In this document: piece by piece, positions 1 through 5,533 of the stretch | How positions within the stretch are numbered: position 1 is the stretch's first letter | Layout of the letters: each line of letters begins with the position of its first letter | Source of the DNA: Pseudomonadota bacterium | Lineage (GTDB): Bacteria > Pseudomonadota > Gammaproteobacteria > Acidiferrobacterales > Acidiferrobacteraceae | NCBI GenBank assembly: GCA_021795255.1 | Contig: JAJYPQ010000229.1 | Span: 1 to 6,600, forward strand | DNA: 6,600 nucleotides | Direction of reading: 5' to 3' | The notes under the pieces: model-generated | The model's input: the letters and a program-made list of their open reading frames with translations, nothing else | What the model was told of the DNA's origin: nothing | Database searches by the model: none | Position numbers and translations under genes: made by a program

Positions 1-1
1 C

Positions 2-415
2 GTCGAGGCCCTGGAGAAGGAGCTCGAGCAGGCCCATGCCAAGGCGGGGCTTGCCGCAAGCCGGAATCTGGCGGCCGAGGCCATTGAGCAGGGGGGCGTA
101 AAGACCCTCGTGGGGCGCCTCGACGGCGACGTGAAGGGTCTGCGCGAGGCCATGGATCGTCTGAAGGATGAGCTGCGTCCGGCTGCCGTCCTGCTGGCCT
201 CGGTCACGGGCGGACGGGTCACCCTGATTGCCGGAGTCACCCCCGATGTGGTGTCGCGCGTGAACGCCGTCGACCTCGTGAATGAGGCAGCGCGCGTACT
301 CGGTGGCAAGGGCGGTGGCCGCCCGGAACTGGCTCAGGCGGGTGGCGCCGATACCGGGGCCGTGGAGCAGGCCCTGGAGGCCGGGCGCACCTTCTTGCGC
401 GCCCGCCTCGCCTAG
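2..415 (+). CDS. alaS: Alanine--tRNA ligase, C-terminal part (5' end outside window)
   Basis: This is the last 137 codons of a gene that enters from the left in frame 2. AlaRS charges tRNA-Ala with alanine in the cytoplasm and edits mischarged tRNA. The visible part is the C-terminal C-Ala/DHHA1 module, which helps bind tRNA. It opens with a charged helical stretch (VEALEKELEQAHAKAG), likely the coiled coil that links the editing domain to C-Ala. A DHHA1-type domain follows, with the glycine-rich motif GGKGGGRP (bases 302-325) and the tail ARTFLRARLA-like ending typical of AlaRS. The stop is TAG at 413-415. The catalytic and editing domains lie outside the window. The next gene, lysC, starts less than 80 bases downstream on the same strand, but a terminator separates the two. 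The family call rests on the GGKGGGRP motif, the domain order and the conserved alaS-lysC-csrA neighbourhood. Confidence 0.95.
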   Translation, partial: VEALEKELEQAHAKAGLAASRNLAAEAIEQGGVKTLVGRLDGDVKGLREAMDRLKDELRPAAVLLASVTGGRVTLIAGVTPDVVSRVNAVDLVNEAARVLGGKGGGRPELAQAGGADTGAVEQALEAGRTFLRARLA

Positions 416-427
416 AGGGCGGTTTTT
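403..427 (+). terminator. Rho-independent terminator of alaS overlapping its stop codon
   Basis: The sequence CCGCC (403-407) pairs with GGCGG (418-422). A T-G wobble extends the stem by one pair, the loop is 8-9 bases, and five Ts follow directly (423-427). The left arm lies inside the last alaS codons and the TAG stop (413-415) sits in the loop. The stem is short but GC-only, and its position right at the gene end supports it. Confidence 0.7.
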
Positions 428-429
428 CG

Positions 430-458
430 TTTACACGCAAGGAAGGGCGCGGTAATCT
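430..458 (+). promoter_or_regulatory. Candidate sigma70 promoter for lysC
   Basis: TTTACA (430-435, five of six matches to TTGACA) is followed after exactly 17 bases by TAATCT (453-458, only three of six matches to TATAAT). Transcription would start near 465. The mRNA would then have a leader of about 25 bases before the preferred lysC ATG at 490. The promoter sits just after the alaS terminator, which is where one is needed. The weak -10 keeps confidence low. Confidence 0.4.
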
Positions 459-489
459 TCGCGTCTTTCTCATGCCAGACCCTCAAATT

Positions 490-1731
490 ATGCCCTTGCT
501 CGTGCAGAAATACGGCGGCACCTCGGTCGGAACCGTGGAGCGCATCCAGGCGGTTGCAAAGCGCGTGGCGGCGGAACGCGCCCGTGGCCACGATATGGTG
601 GTGGTGGTATCGGCCATGAGCGGCGAGACCAATCGCTTGCTGGCCATGGCCCGGTCCATTCACCCCAACGCCCCGCCGCGCGAGGTCGATGTGCTGCTGG
701 CCACGGGTGAACAGGTCACGATCGCGCTCCTCAGTATGGCCCTGGAGGAGCTCGGCTGTCCGGCCAGGTCCTACACGGGCGCGCAGGTCCATATCCGTAC
801 CGACAGTGTGCATGGTAAGGCGCGCATCACCGCGATCGACGACGGACGCGTGCGCCAGGACTTGGCGTCCGGGCGGGTGGTCGTCATCGCCGGATTTCAA
901 GGGGTCGATGAAGAGGGCAATATCACGACCTTGGGGCGCGGAGGGTCGGATACGACGGCGGTGGCCATGGCCGCGGCCCTCAAGGCCGATGAATGTCAGA
1001 TCTACACGGATGTGGATGGTGTCTATACGACCGACCCGCGCGTCTGTCCACAGGCGCGGCGTCTCGAGCGCATTACCGTCGAGGAAATGCTCGAGCTCGC
1101 AAGTCTCGGCGCCAAGGTTCTCCAGATCCGGTCGGTCGAGTTCGCGGGCAAGTATCGGGTGCCCCTGCGGGTGCTCTCGTCCTTCGACGACGGGCCCGGA
1201 ACATTAATTACTTACGAGGAATCCAAGATGGAGCAAGCGCTGATATCGGGGATCGCCTTCAGCCAAGATGAGGCCAAGCTTACGATCAAGGGTGTGCCGG
1301 ATGAGCCCGGTGTCGCCTACCGGATCTTGGGCGACGTCGCCCAAGCCAATATCAACGTCGACATGATCATCCAGAACGTCGGGGCCGATAAGACCACCGA
1401 CTTCACGTTCACCGTCCCGCGTGGCGATTATCGTCAGGCGCGTGAGATTTTGGAGAAGACCGCGGGCGCCTTGAAGGCCCGTGAGGTACGCGGTGACGAG
1501 CGTATCGCCAAGATCTCGGTCGTGGGTGTGGGTATGCGCTCGCATGCCGGGATTGCGAGTACGATGTTCCGCGTATTAGGCGAAGAAGGCATCAATATTC
1601 AGATGATATCGACATCCGAGATCAAGATATCGGTGGTCGTCGAGGAAAAGTACCTGGAGTTGGCGGTGCGCGCGCTTCATAGCGCCTTTGGTCTTGATGC
1701 CGAGATCACGGCCGCGGTGCCGTTGGCATAA
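490..1731 (+). CDS. lysC: Aspartate kinase (aspartokinase), alpha subunit with internal beta start
   Basis: Aspartokinase phosphorylates L-aspartate with ATP, the first step toward lysine, threonine, methionine and diaminopimelate; it is cytosolic. From ATG 490 the protein has 413 residues, the usual length for a stand-alone enzyme. Visible motifs are K7-YGGTSVG (kinase signature), GFQG at 135-138, GRGGSD at 149-154 and [12 protein letters not shown] at 172-183. Two ACT regulatory domains follow at about 262-336 and 340-410; in this family they bind the feedback effectors lysine and/or threonine. An in-frame ATG at 472 would add six residues (MPDPQI). I prefer 490 because family members start directly with [11 protein letters not shown]. 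Neither start has a clear Shine-Dalgarno. There is no homoserine dehydrogenase domain, so it is a monofunctional type. It is followed by csrA on the same strand. Confidence 0.97.
   Translation: MPLLVQKYGGTSVGTVERIQAVAKRVAAERARGHDMVVVVSAMSGETNRLLAMARSIHPNAPPREVDVLLATGEQVTIALLSMALEELGCPARSYTGAQVHIRTDSVHGKARITAIDDGRVRQDLASGRVVVIAGFQGVDEEGNITTLGRGGSDTTAVAMAAALKADECQIYTDVDGVYTTDPRVCPQARRLERITVEEMLELASLGAKVLQIRSVEFAGKYRVPLRVLSSFDDGPGTLITYEESKMEQALISGIAFSQDEAKLTIKGVPDEPGVAYRILGDVAQANINVDMIIQNVGADKTTDFTFTVPRGDYRQAREILEKTAGALKAREVRGDERIAKISVVGVGMRSHAGIASTMFRVLGEEGINIQMISTSEIKISVVVEEKYLELAVRALHSAFGLDAEITAAVPLA
1216..1731 (+). other. lysC: Internal ribosome binding site and start for the aspartokinase beta subunit
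   Basis: Inside lysC, GAGGA (1216-1220) lies 7 bases before an in-frame ATG (1228-1230), which is Met247 of the long protein. Translation from here would give a 167-residue protein beginning [11 protein letters not shown] and containing only the two ACT domains. Known alpha2-beta2 aspartokinases, such as those of Corynebacterium glutamicum and Bacillus subtilis, make their beta subunit from an equivalent internal start at nearly the same position. The site is seen directly; that it is used here is inference from those relatives. Note that the main lysC start has a poorer ribosome binding site than this internal one. Confidence 0.6.
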
Positions 1732-1758
1732 AAGCTGCAAGCATTGAGTCGGCGAGCG

Positions 1759-1852
1759 TCGTCTCAGGGACGAGCAGTCAATGGAAAGCGGACCCAAAGC
1801 AGGTCCTCGTGGGGAGCTGGAAACCAGGAAGGCTCAAGGCAGGTTTTAAGGA
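1759..1852 (+). promoter_or_regulatory. csrA leader with clustered GGA motifs (probable CsrA autoregulatory sites)
   Basis: The 131 bases between lysC and csrA contain GGA at 1768-1770, 1783-1785, 1790-1792, 1813-1815, 1819-1821, 1827-1829 and 1850-1852; the last lies in the Shine-Dalgarno. The first overlaps the loop of a small hairpin (TCGTC 1759-1763 with GACGA 1769-1773, loop TCAGG), which resembles the preferred CsrA context of A-R-G-G-A in or beside a loop. In E. coli, CsrA represses its own translation by binding GGA sites that overlap the csrA ribosome binding site. The density here suggests the same control, but that is inference. Confidence 0.5.
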
Positions 1853-1862
1853 GAGCGGCGAT

Positions 1863-2066
1863 ATGCTGATTCTGACGAGACGTATCGGTGAGACGCTTAA
1901 TATCGGCGACCACGTGCAGGTCACGGTACTGGGCATCAAGGGCAATCAGGTTCGCATCGGGGTCAACGCGCCGAAGGATGTCCCTGTCCATCGCGAGGAG
2001 ATCTATGAGCGTATCCAAAAAGAGCGCGAGACGGGAGTTATCGAGGAAGAGGGCTCCAAGGACTGA
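1863..2066 (+). CDS. csrA: Carbon storage regulator CsrA/RsmA, mRNA-binding translational regulator
   Basis: CsrA is a small homodimeric RNA-binding protein. It recognises GGA in hairpin loops of mRNA leaders and represses or activates translation of genes for carbon storage, motility, biofilm and quorum functions; sequestering small RNAs titrate it. The 67-residue product starts [12 protein letters not shown] and contains [16 protein letters not shown] and [10 protein letters not shown]. It therefore has the family's core residues, including Arg4-Thr5-Arg6 region on beta1 and Arg44 in V-H-R-E-E, which contact RNA. It is a few residues longer than the 61-residue E. coli protein because of an acidic tail ([10 protein letters not shown]). 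The start at 1863 is set by the family N terminus and by TAAGGAGA (1847-1854), about 9 bases upstream. The frame stays open further upstream (to 1809), but that extension is leader. tRNA-Ser follows within 51 bases, as in other gammaproteobacteria. Confidence 0.97.
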   Translation: MLILTRRIGETLNIGDHVQVTVLGIKGNQVRIGVNAPKDVPVHREEIYERIQKERETGVIEEEGSKD

Positions 2067-2074
2067 GCTCACCC

Positions 2075-2103
2075 TTTTCTGAAACGCCCGCGCAAGGTAT
2101 GCT
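2075..2103 (+). promoter_or_regulatory. Candidate promoter for tRNA-Ser
   Basis: TATGCT (2098-2103) is a fair -10 element. TTTTCT (2075-2080) is a poor -35 at 17-base spacing. A GC-rich stretch (GTGCGC) follows the -10, the kind of discriminator seen in stringently controlled stable-RNA promoters. It sits 13 bases before the mature tRNA 5' end. Readthrough from csrA is the alternative. Confidence 0.35.
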
Positions 2104-2116
2104 GTGCGCTCTTTTT

Positions 2117-2210
2117 GGAGAGATGGCCGAGTCGGTCGAAGGCGCTCCCCTGCTAAGGGAGTATGGGGTCAAAAACTCCATCGAGGGTTCGAATCCCTCT
2201 CTCTCCGCCA
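2117..2210 (+). tRNA. serV: tRNA-Ser (anticodon GCU)
   Basis: This is a 94-base class II tRNA. The acceptor stem GGAGAGA (2117-2123) pairs perfectly with TCTCTCC (2200-2206), with discriminator G2207 and an encoded CCA at 2208-2210. The anticodon stem is CTCCC/GGGAG (2145-2149, 2157-2161), the loop is CTGCTAA, and the anticodon GCT at 2152-2154 reads AGC and AGU. A long variable arm (ATGGGGT with ACTCCAT) marks it as a serine tRNA. The T arm contains GGTTCGAATCC. Its position after csrA matches serV of E. coli, from which the symbol is taken. Confidence 0.97.
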
Positions 2211-2549
2211 TCATTTACGAGGGTAAGGTCTGCGCGGCGGGCCGGCCCAGGCTGGGGCACCTGCCGCTACTGGTCATGCGCCGCTAGGCGGCATGATGCG
2301 GTACCGCAAGGCTCGCCGTCTTGCAAAGAGGGGTGGCGTGAAGCCTTGGGGCGCTTTATAATGCGGCGCCTTGTGGGCTTAAAGAGGTCGCAAGGAGATC
2401 GTAAGGGCCATTGTGGGCGGGTAGCGTTAAGCCGCTGATCCGCGCCGTCGTGGATCTTATGAAGCCCCGGTGTTCTTAAAGGTACCCAACGCCGGGATAG
2501 TGTGGCAAAAGACGGAGCATCCGTTAGAAACAGTTGGTCGTTCCAAAAC
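2211..2549 (+). other. 339-base spacer between the two tRNA genes, no convincing gene
   Basis: I see no credible coding region here. It holds three possible hairpins. The first is GCGGCGGG (about 2233) with CCTGCCGC (about 2260). The second is CATG-CGCC (2275-2282) with GGCG-G-CATG (2287-2295), an 8-bp stem with one bulge and loop GCTA. The third is CCCGGTGTT (2466-2474) with AACGCCGGG (2488-2496), a 9-bp stem with one wobble whose loop contains GGTACC. None is followed by a T run, so they are not clear terminators. A perfect TATAAT lies at 2357-2362 (listed separately). The gap is long for this normally compact tRNA pair and could hold a small RNA or an old insertion scar. Confidence 0.5.
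2357..2362 (+). promoter_or_regulatory. Isolated consensus -10 element (TATAAT) upstream of tRNA-Arg
   Basis: A perfect TATAAT is followed by a GC-rich discriminator (GCGGCGCC), typical of stable-RNA promoters. No good -35 lies at 16-18 bases upstream; TTGCAA at 2321-2326 is too far. Transcription from about 2370 would give tRNA-Arg a 5' leader of about 180 bases, or would make a separate small RNA. Confidence 0.35.
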
Positions 2550-2626
2550 GCGCCCGTAGCTCAGTTGGATAGAGTACCTGGCTACGAACCAGGTGGTCGG
2601 GAGTTCGAATCTCTCCGGGCGCACCA
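2550..2626 (+). tRNA. argV: tRNA-Arg (anticodon ACG), probable island attachment site
   Basis: This is a 77-base tRNA. The acceptor stem GCGCCCG (2550-2556) pairs with CGGGCGC (2616-2622), with discriminator A2623 and an encoded CCA at 2624-2626. The anticodon stem is CCTGG/CCAGG (2577-2581, 2589-2593), the loop is CTACGAA, and the anticodon ACG at 2584-2586 would be read as ICG for CGU, CGC and CGA. The T arm has GTTCGAATC. An integrase gene starts 120 bases downstream and reads away, the standard arrangement for an element integrated into a tRNA 3' end. The attachment core should therefore lie in the T arm to CCA segment (about 2603-2626). I found no second copy of that segment in the window, so the other end of the element lies outside or is lost. 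The symbol follows E. coli argV. Confidence 0.97.
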
Positions 2627-2673
2627 TAAAATCAAGCACTTACGCAACTCTACCACCCCCGCCTGTACGCCTT

Positions 2674-2742
2674 TGCTGTAATCCTGCTGTAACCGTGCCT
2701 CAAAAGAGATAAAGTACACCTGTTAATTAACTAACGGGGGGG
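2674..2742 (+). promoter_or_regulatory. Integrase upstream region with phased direct repeat, palindrome and G tract
   Basis: Between the tRNA and the integrase, TGCTGTAA occurs twice (2674-2681 and 2685-2692) with an 11-base period, one helical turn. This is typical spacing for arm-type integrase or excisionase binding sites. A perfect 10-base palindrome, GTTAATTAAC, lies at 2722-2731, and a run of seven G (2736-2742) serves as the integrase ribosome binding site. The stretch is AT-richer than the core genes. The repeats are visible; their binding role is inference. Confidence 0.45.
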
Positions 2743-2746
2743 TGTT

Positions 2747-3745
2747 ATGGCGTCATTCATTCCGCGCAAGGGCCCAGGCGGTCGCCGGGTATGGCAGGCC
2801 CACATACGCCGCCGGGGTTATCGCCCGCAGGTCCGCACGTTCGATGCCAAGGCCGAAGCCGAGGCATGGGCGGCCACGATCGAATCCGAGATCGCGCGGG
2901 GCGTGTTTGTCTCCCGCGCCGAGGCCGAGTCCACGACTCTGCGTGAGGCTCTGGAGAGATACGAGTGTGAGGTCGTGAGCGGCAAGAAGTCGAAGGGCCA
3001 GACCAGTATTATAAAGTGGTGGGCCGCCAGCGCCTTGGGCGGGCGCTCTATGGCGAGCATCCGGGGCAAAGACATAGCGGACACCATTAAGATCAAAGCG
3101 GCGGAGTAGGGCTCGAGCCCAAAGACGATTTTGATCTATCTCGCCACGCTCCGCCACATGTTCAACATCGCCGCCAGGGAGTGGGGTATGGAGTCTGTGC
3201 GGAATCCGGTGGATCTTGTCCGTAAGCCTCGCCTTCCCCAAGGCCGTGACCGCCGCTTAGTCGGTGACGAGCACGGCCGGCTCATGACCGCCGCCCAGGC
3301 CTAAGGCGGGGAGATCGGCCCCATCATCACCTGGGCCATCGAAACCGCCATGCGTCGCGGGGAGATCGCGGCCATGCGGTGGGAACACCTGGATCGCAAG
3401 GCCAAGGTCTTGTTGATCCCCGAGACCAAGAACGGGACACCCCGGCGCGTACCGTTGTCCACGGCGGCGTTGGGGGTCCTGGACGGGCTCCCTAGGCGTC
3501 TGGATGGGCGGGTGTGGGGTATGCGTCCCGATTCGATCTCGCAGGCCTTTGAGCGGGTCTGCGGGGCGGCTGGGATAGAGGGCCTGACCTTCCACGACCT
3601 GCGCCATGAGGCGACCTCGCGGCTGTTTGAAAAGGGGCTGAATCTCATGCAGGTGGCGGCGATCACGGGACACAAAACGCTTCAGATGCTAAAACGCTAT
3701 ACGCACCTGCGGGCTGAGGATCTGGTGGGGATGTTGGGTTTGTAG
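2747..3745 (+). pseudogene. Tyrosine-type site-specific integrase, broken by two in-frame stop codons
   Basis: Phage and island integrases of this family cut and rejoin DNA at att sites through a catalytic tyrosine. The frame from ATG 2747 to TAG 3743-3745 spans 333 codons, a normal length. It is interrupted by TAG at 3107-3109 (codon 121) and TAA at 3302-3304 (codon 186). The reading frame is otherwise unchanged, so two point mutations explain the damage. The N-terminal part (about 1-55) is an arm-binding-like domain rich in Arg and aromatic residues, about 60-165 is the SAM-like core-binding domain, and the rest is catalytic. All catalytic residues are still encoded: R203 (AMRRGE), K228 (ETKNG), H283-x-x-R286 (HDLRHE), H309 (GHKT) and Y318 (RYTHL). 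Inactivation therefore looks recent. The last open segment, from ATG 3350, could encode only the catalytic half. The location beside tRNA-Arg fits its role. Readthrough or sequencing error are alternatives. Confidence 0.9.
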
Positions 3746-3756
3746 GAGATATTCAA

Positions 3757-3840
3757 ATGGACAACAAACAACAGGAAGATCGCCATATCCATATATTTAA
3801 TATCCTGGCCCCGCTTGCAAGCCTTTCTGTCCTCAATTAA
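3757..3840 (+). CDS. Small 27-residue ORF coupled to the integrase, unknown function
   Basis: ATG 3757 is preceded by AGGAG (3744-3748) at 8-base spacing, one of the best ribosome binding sites in the window. This site overlaps the integrase stop codon TAG (3743-3745), which suggests translational coupling. The peptide begins MDNKQQEDRHIHIF and ends in a hydrophobic stretch (ILAPLASLSVL). It resembles no family I know. It could be a genuine small protein, or the truncated start of a longer gene that once followed the integrase. Codon statistics are useless at this length, so the call rests on the ribosome binding site alone. Confidence 0.35.
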   Translation: MDNKQQEDRHIHIFNILAPLASLSVLN

Positions 3841-3843
3841 ACA
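3815..3843 (+). promoter_or_regulatory. Weak candidate promoter for the Sel1-repeat gene
   Basis: TTGCAA (3815-3820, four of six matches) and TAAACA (3838-3843, three of six) are separated by 17 bases. Transcription would begin about 35 bases before the Sel1 ATG. This AT-rich stretch is the only likely promoter space between the small ORF and the Sel1 gene. Confidence 0.25.
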
Positions 3844-3885
3844 TGTGGTAGAGTTTCCGTAATCATCATTCAGGGAGGGCGATAA

Positions 3886-4904
3886 ATGTCCATGCTTCGA
3901 CGGCTCGCAATGGTTACTGTTTGTGTCTCCGCAGTGGTGGTAGCCGGTAGCGCATGGGCCGCTATGACACCCAAGGAAGGCACTGCGGTTGTCGATGCGC
4001 AGTTCGAGCTAGGTGTTGACTATGCCCAAGGTCAAGGTGTGTGCCCCGAAATGCGGCCAAGGCCGCAAAATGGTTTCGCAAAGCTGAGCAAGGGAACCCA
4101 TGGTTTGTAAGTTCGATGTTGTTGCCCGACACGCAAGCATTACAGTGGTATCGTAAAGCCGCTGCACAGGGAGATGCCAAGGCGCAGTTAATTATGGGCC
4201 TTACGTTCACAGCCGCCAAGAACTATGCTCAGGCGTTCCAGTGGTACCACAAGGCCGCAGCACAAGGGGATGCTGAGGCAGAAGACAATCTGGGCCTGAT
4301 GTATGCCGAGGGCCGTGGTATCCCGCAGAACTATGCACAGGCGCTGAAGTGGTACCGCAAGGCAGCCGAGCAAGGGTATGCCAATGCGCAAGATAATCTG
4401 GGTCAGATGTACGCCGAGGGCCACGGTGTTCCACGGGATTACACCGAGGCGCTCAAGTGGTCGCATAAATCCGCAGCACAAGGTAATTTTGGTGGCATTG
4501 TTAATGCTATGTCTGATGGTTCCAGTGCTAACTCGTATCGCAAAAGTGCCCATGCAGGAAACGCTGTAGCGCAAGACAACTTGGGTGATGTCTACGCCAA
4601 CGGTCACGGTGTGCCTCGGAATTACACAAAGGCTGCAAAATGGTACCGTAAGTCAGCCGAGCAAGGCGATGCCTATGGGCAATTCAGTCTCGGTTGGCTA
4701 TATGCCGAGGGCCACGGTATCCCACAGAACTATGCGCAAGCGTTGAAGTGGATGCTTATCGCTAAGGCTCATGCGACGCCCCATGACGACCTGCGCACTG
4801 CTCAGGCTGTGCAATCTCTAGAGCATCTCGCTACCCCCGCACAAATCGCCCAGGCTCAAGACTTAGCGCGCCGATGGTGGTCAGCACATCACCTGCACCC
4901 ATGA
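3886..4904 (+). pseudogene. Secreted Sel1-repeat (TPR-like) protein, disrupted by a 2-base frameshift
   Basis: Sel1-repeat proteins are alpha-helical solenoids that mediate protein-protein contacts, often in the periplasm or in host interaction. The ATG at 3886 has GGGAGG (3873-3878) at 7-base spacing. It opens a signal peptide with a basic start (MSMLRRLA), a hydrophobic core and a likely cleavage at SAWA-AM near residue 26. The first Sel1 repeat (AQFELGVDYAQGQGV) runs into a wrong frame at GGTGTGTG (4036-4043), which stops at 4110. The correct continuation (PRNAAKAAKWFRKAEQG) is two bases out of phase, so one extra GT unit explains the break. Without it the protein would have about 338 residues. 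The second frame (GTG 4041 to 4904) carries about six further repeats of roughly 36 residues with G-x-G-V/I-P-x-N-Y and A-x-K-W-Y-R-K-A-A. It ends in KWMLIAKAH and TPAQIAQAQDLAR, a usual Sel1 C terminus. Two repeats are degenerate (around 4110 and 4490-4550). The 4041 frame alone would be cytosolic. Confidence 0.85.
4302..4750 (+). repeat. 108-base tandem DNA repeats within the Sel1 gene
   Basis: Near-identical units starting TATGCCGAGGGCC or TACGCCGAGGGCC occur at about 4302, 4410 and 4699, followed by (A/G)(T/C)GGT(A/G)T(T/C)CC, then -ACTA- or -ATTA-C-, and A(A)GTGG. The first two are 108 bases apart, exactly 36 codons. Similarity at the DNA level, not only in protein, suggests recent unit duplication or gene conversion. 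It also makes copy-number change by recombination plausible. Confidence 0.7.
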
Positions 4905-5005
4905 CCCATATTTTTGCGGGACCCTAACGCAGGTAGGAACTTACTATCCAAACCTAAGCGACGCGGGGTAAACTTCGTGAGTCTTCAAAAAACGGGGGAT
5001 ATGCT
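4905..5005 (+). other. AT-richer intergenic stretch
   Basis: The 101 bases after the Sel1 gene show no clear terminator hairpin and no promoter that I trust. The only clear element is the ribosome binding site GGGGGA (4994-4999), which serves the next ORF. Confidence 0.4.
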
Positions 5006-5218
5006 ATGACCAATATGGAGCGATTTCTTGACGGGCAACGGCTGGCTCTTAAAAACACGGAAGCCGCAATCCGCTTCCTTCTGTCTGGACAGATGACCAC
5101 GGGAATAATCACGGTGGATGGTGCTCGGGATACGACAAATGAATCCATGGGGCATTTGCGCAAACGGGCAGCGGGCCTTAAGTATTCTATTTCTGCGATC
5201 TCTTCGATAGGTGGCTAA
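5006..5218 (+). CDS. Hypothetical 70-residue protein
   Basis: ATG 5006 follows GGGGGA (4994-4999) at 6-base spacing. A competing ATG at 5001 stops after two codons. The product is soluble, begins MTNMERFLDGQRLALKNTEA and is basic near its end (HLRKRAAGLKYS). It has no signal peptide or membrane segment. I do not recognise the family. Its base composition is lower in GC than the core genes, like the Sel1 gene before it, which fits acquired DNA. It could be a small accessory protein of the element or a truncated gene. Confidence 0.5.
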   Translation: MTNMERFLDGQRLALKNTEAAIRFLLSGQMTTGIITVDGARDTTNESMGHLRKRAAGLKYSISAISSIGG

Positions 5219-5533
5219 ATAGGGCCACTTATATCCGCCGCCCAACCTCCTTCAACAGCGCCTGCGTGATCGCACCCGTGGAGCGGTTGCGGCGGCCGGC
5301 CCGGATGGCTTGGCGATCCTTGGTGAACGTGATGCTTAGTTGCTCGACAAGGCCCAGGTCGGGAAGCGCCTTTTCGTCGCCATCTGGCTCCCCGCGCGCC
5401 TGATCCCGACGGTCGCTGAACAGCTATATCGTGCATTGGGTATCACCGAGCATCTTTGTCCAGCCACCACCAGCACCTTGACATTCGCGCCGTTTGGTGG
5501 TTACTTATCCCCTAATAACACATTATCTTGTAG
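5219..5533. other. 315-base region with gene debris, no intact gene
   Basis: The stretch begins with a GC-rich, coding-like segment on the minus strand (listed separately). It ends in an AT-rich piece (about 5500-5531, with TTACTTATCCCCTAATAACA) that resembles neither flank. The sharp composition change around 5490-5530 suggests a recombination junction. No complete ORF with a ribosome binding site is visible on either strand. Confidence 0.4.
5229..5423 (-). pseudogene. Possible 3' remnant of an unknown minus-strand gene
   Basis: A 64-codon open frame on the minus strand runs from just after TAG (5424-5426) to the stop TAA (5229-5231). It contains no ATG, GTG or TTG that would give a sensible full product. 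Its C-terminal half, with EQLSITFTKDRQAIRAG and ITQALLKEVGRRI, has the residue mix of a real alpha-helical, basic protein end. I therefore read it as the tail of a gene whose 5' part was lost. I cannot name the family. Confidence 0.3.

Noticed and set aside
412..900. 162-codon open frame on the minus strand across the start of lysC
   Set aside because: It lies antisense to clear aspartokinase coding sequence in a GC-rich genome, where such shadow frames are common. It has no family resemblance.
2099..2438. Two short plus-strand ORFs over tRNA-Ser and the spacer
   Set aside because: They run through a perfect tRNA structure and have no ribosome binding site or recognisable protein.
2466..2496. 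9-bp hairpin before tRNA-Arg, considered as a terminator
   Set aside because: It is followed by ATAGTGTGG, not a T run.
2753..3241. 162-codon minus-strand open frame opposite the integrase
   Set aside because: Its length is a by-product of codon bias in the integrase frame. The plus strand holds all catalytic motifs.
3107..3304. Programmed stop-codon readthrough or recoding in the integrase
   Set aside because: The two stops are different codons (TAG and TAA), without a shared downstream context or structure. Ordinary point-mutation decay is simpler.
4302..4750. Regular 108-base repeats, considered as CRISPR-like or minisatellite
   Set aside because: The period is exactly 36 codons and the units encode Sel1 repeats. 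There are no spacers.
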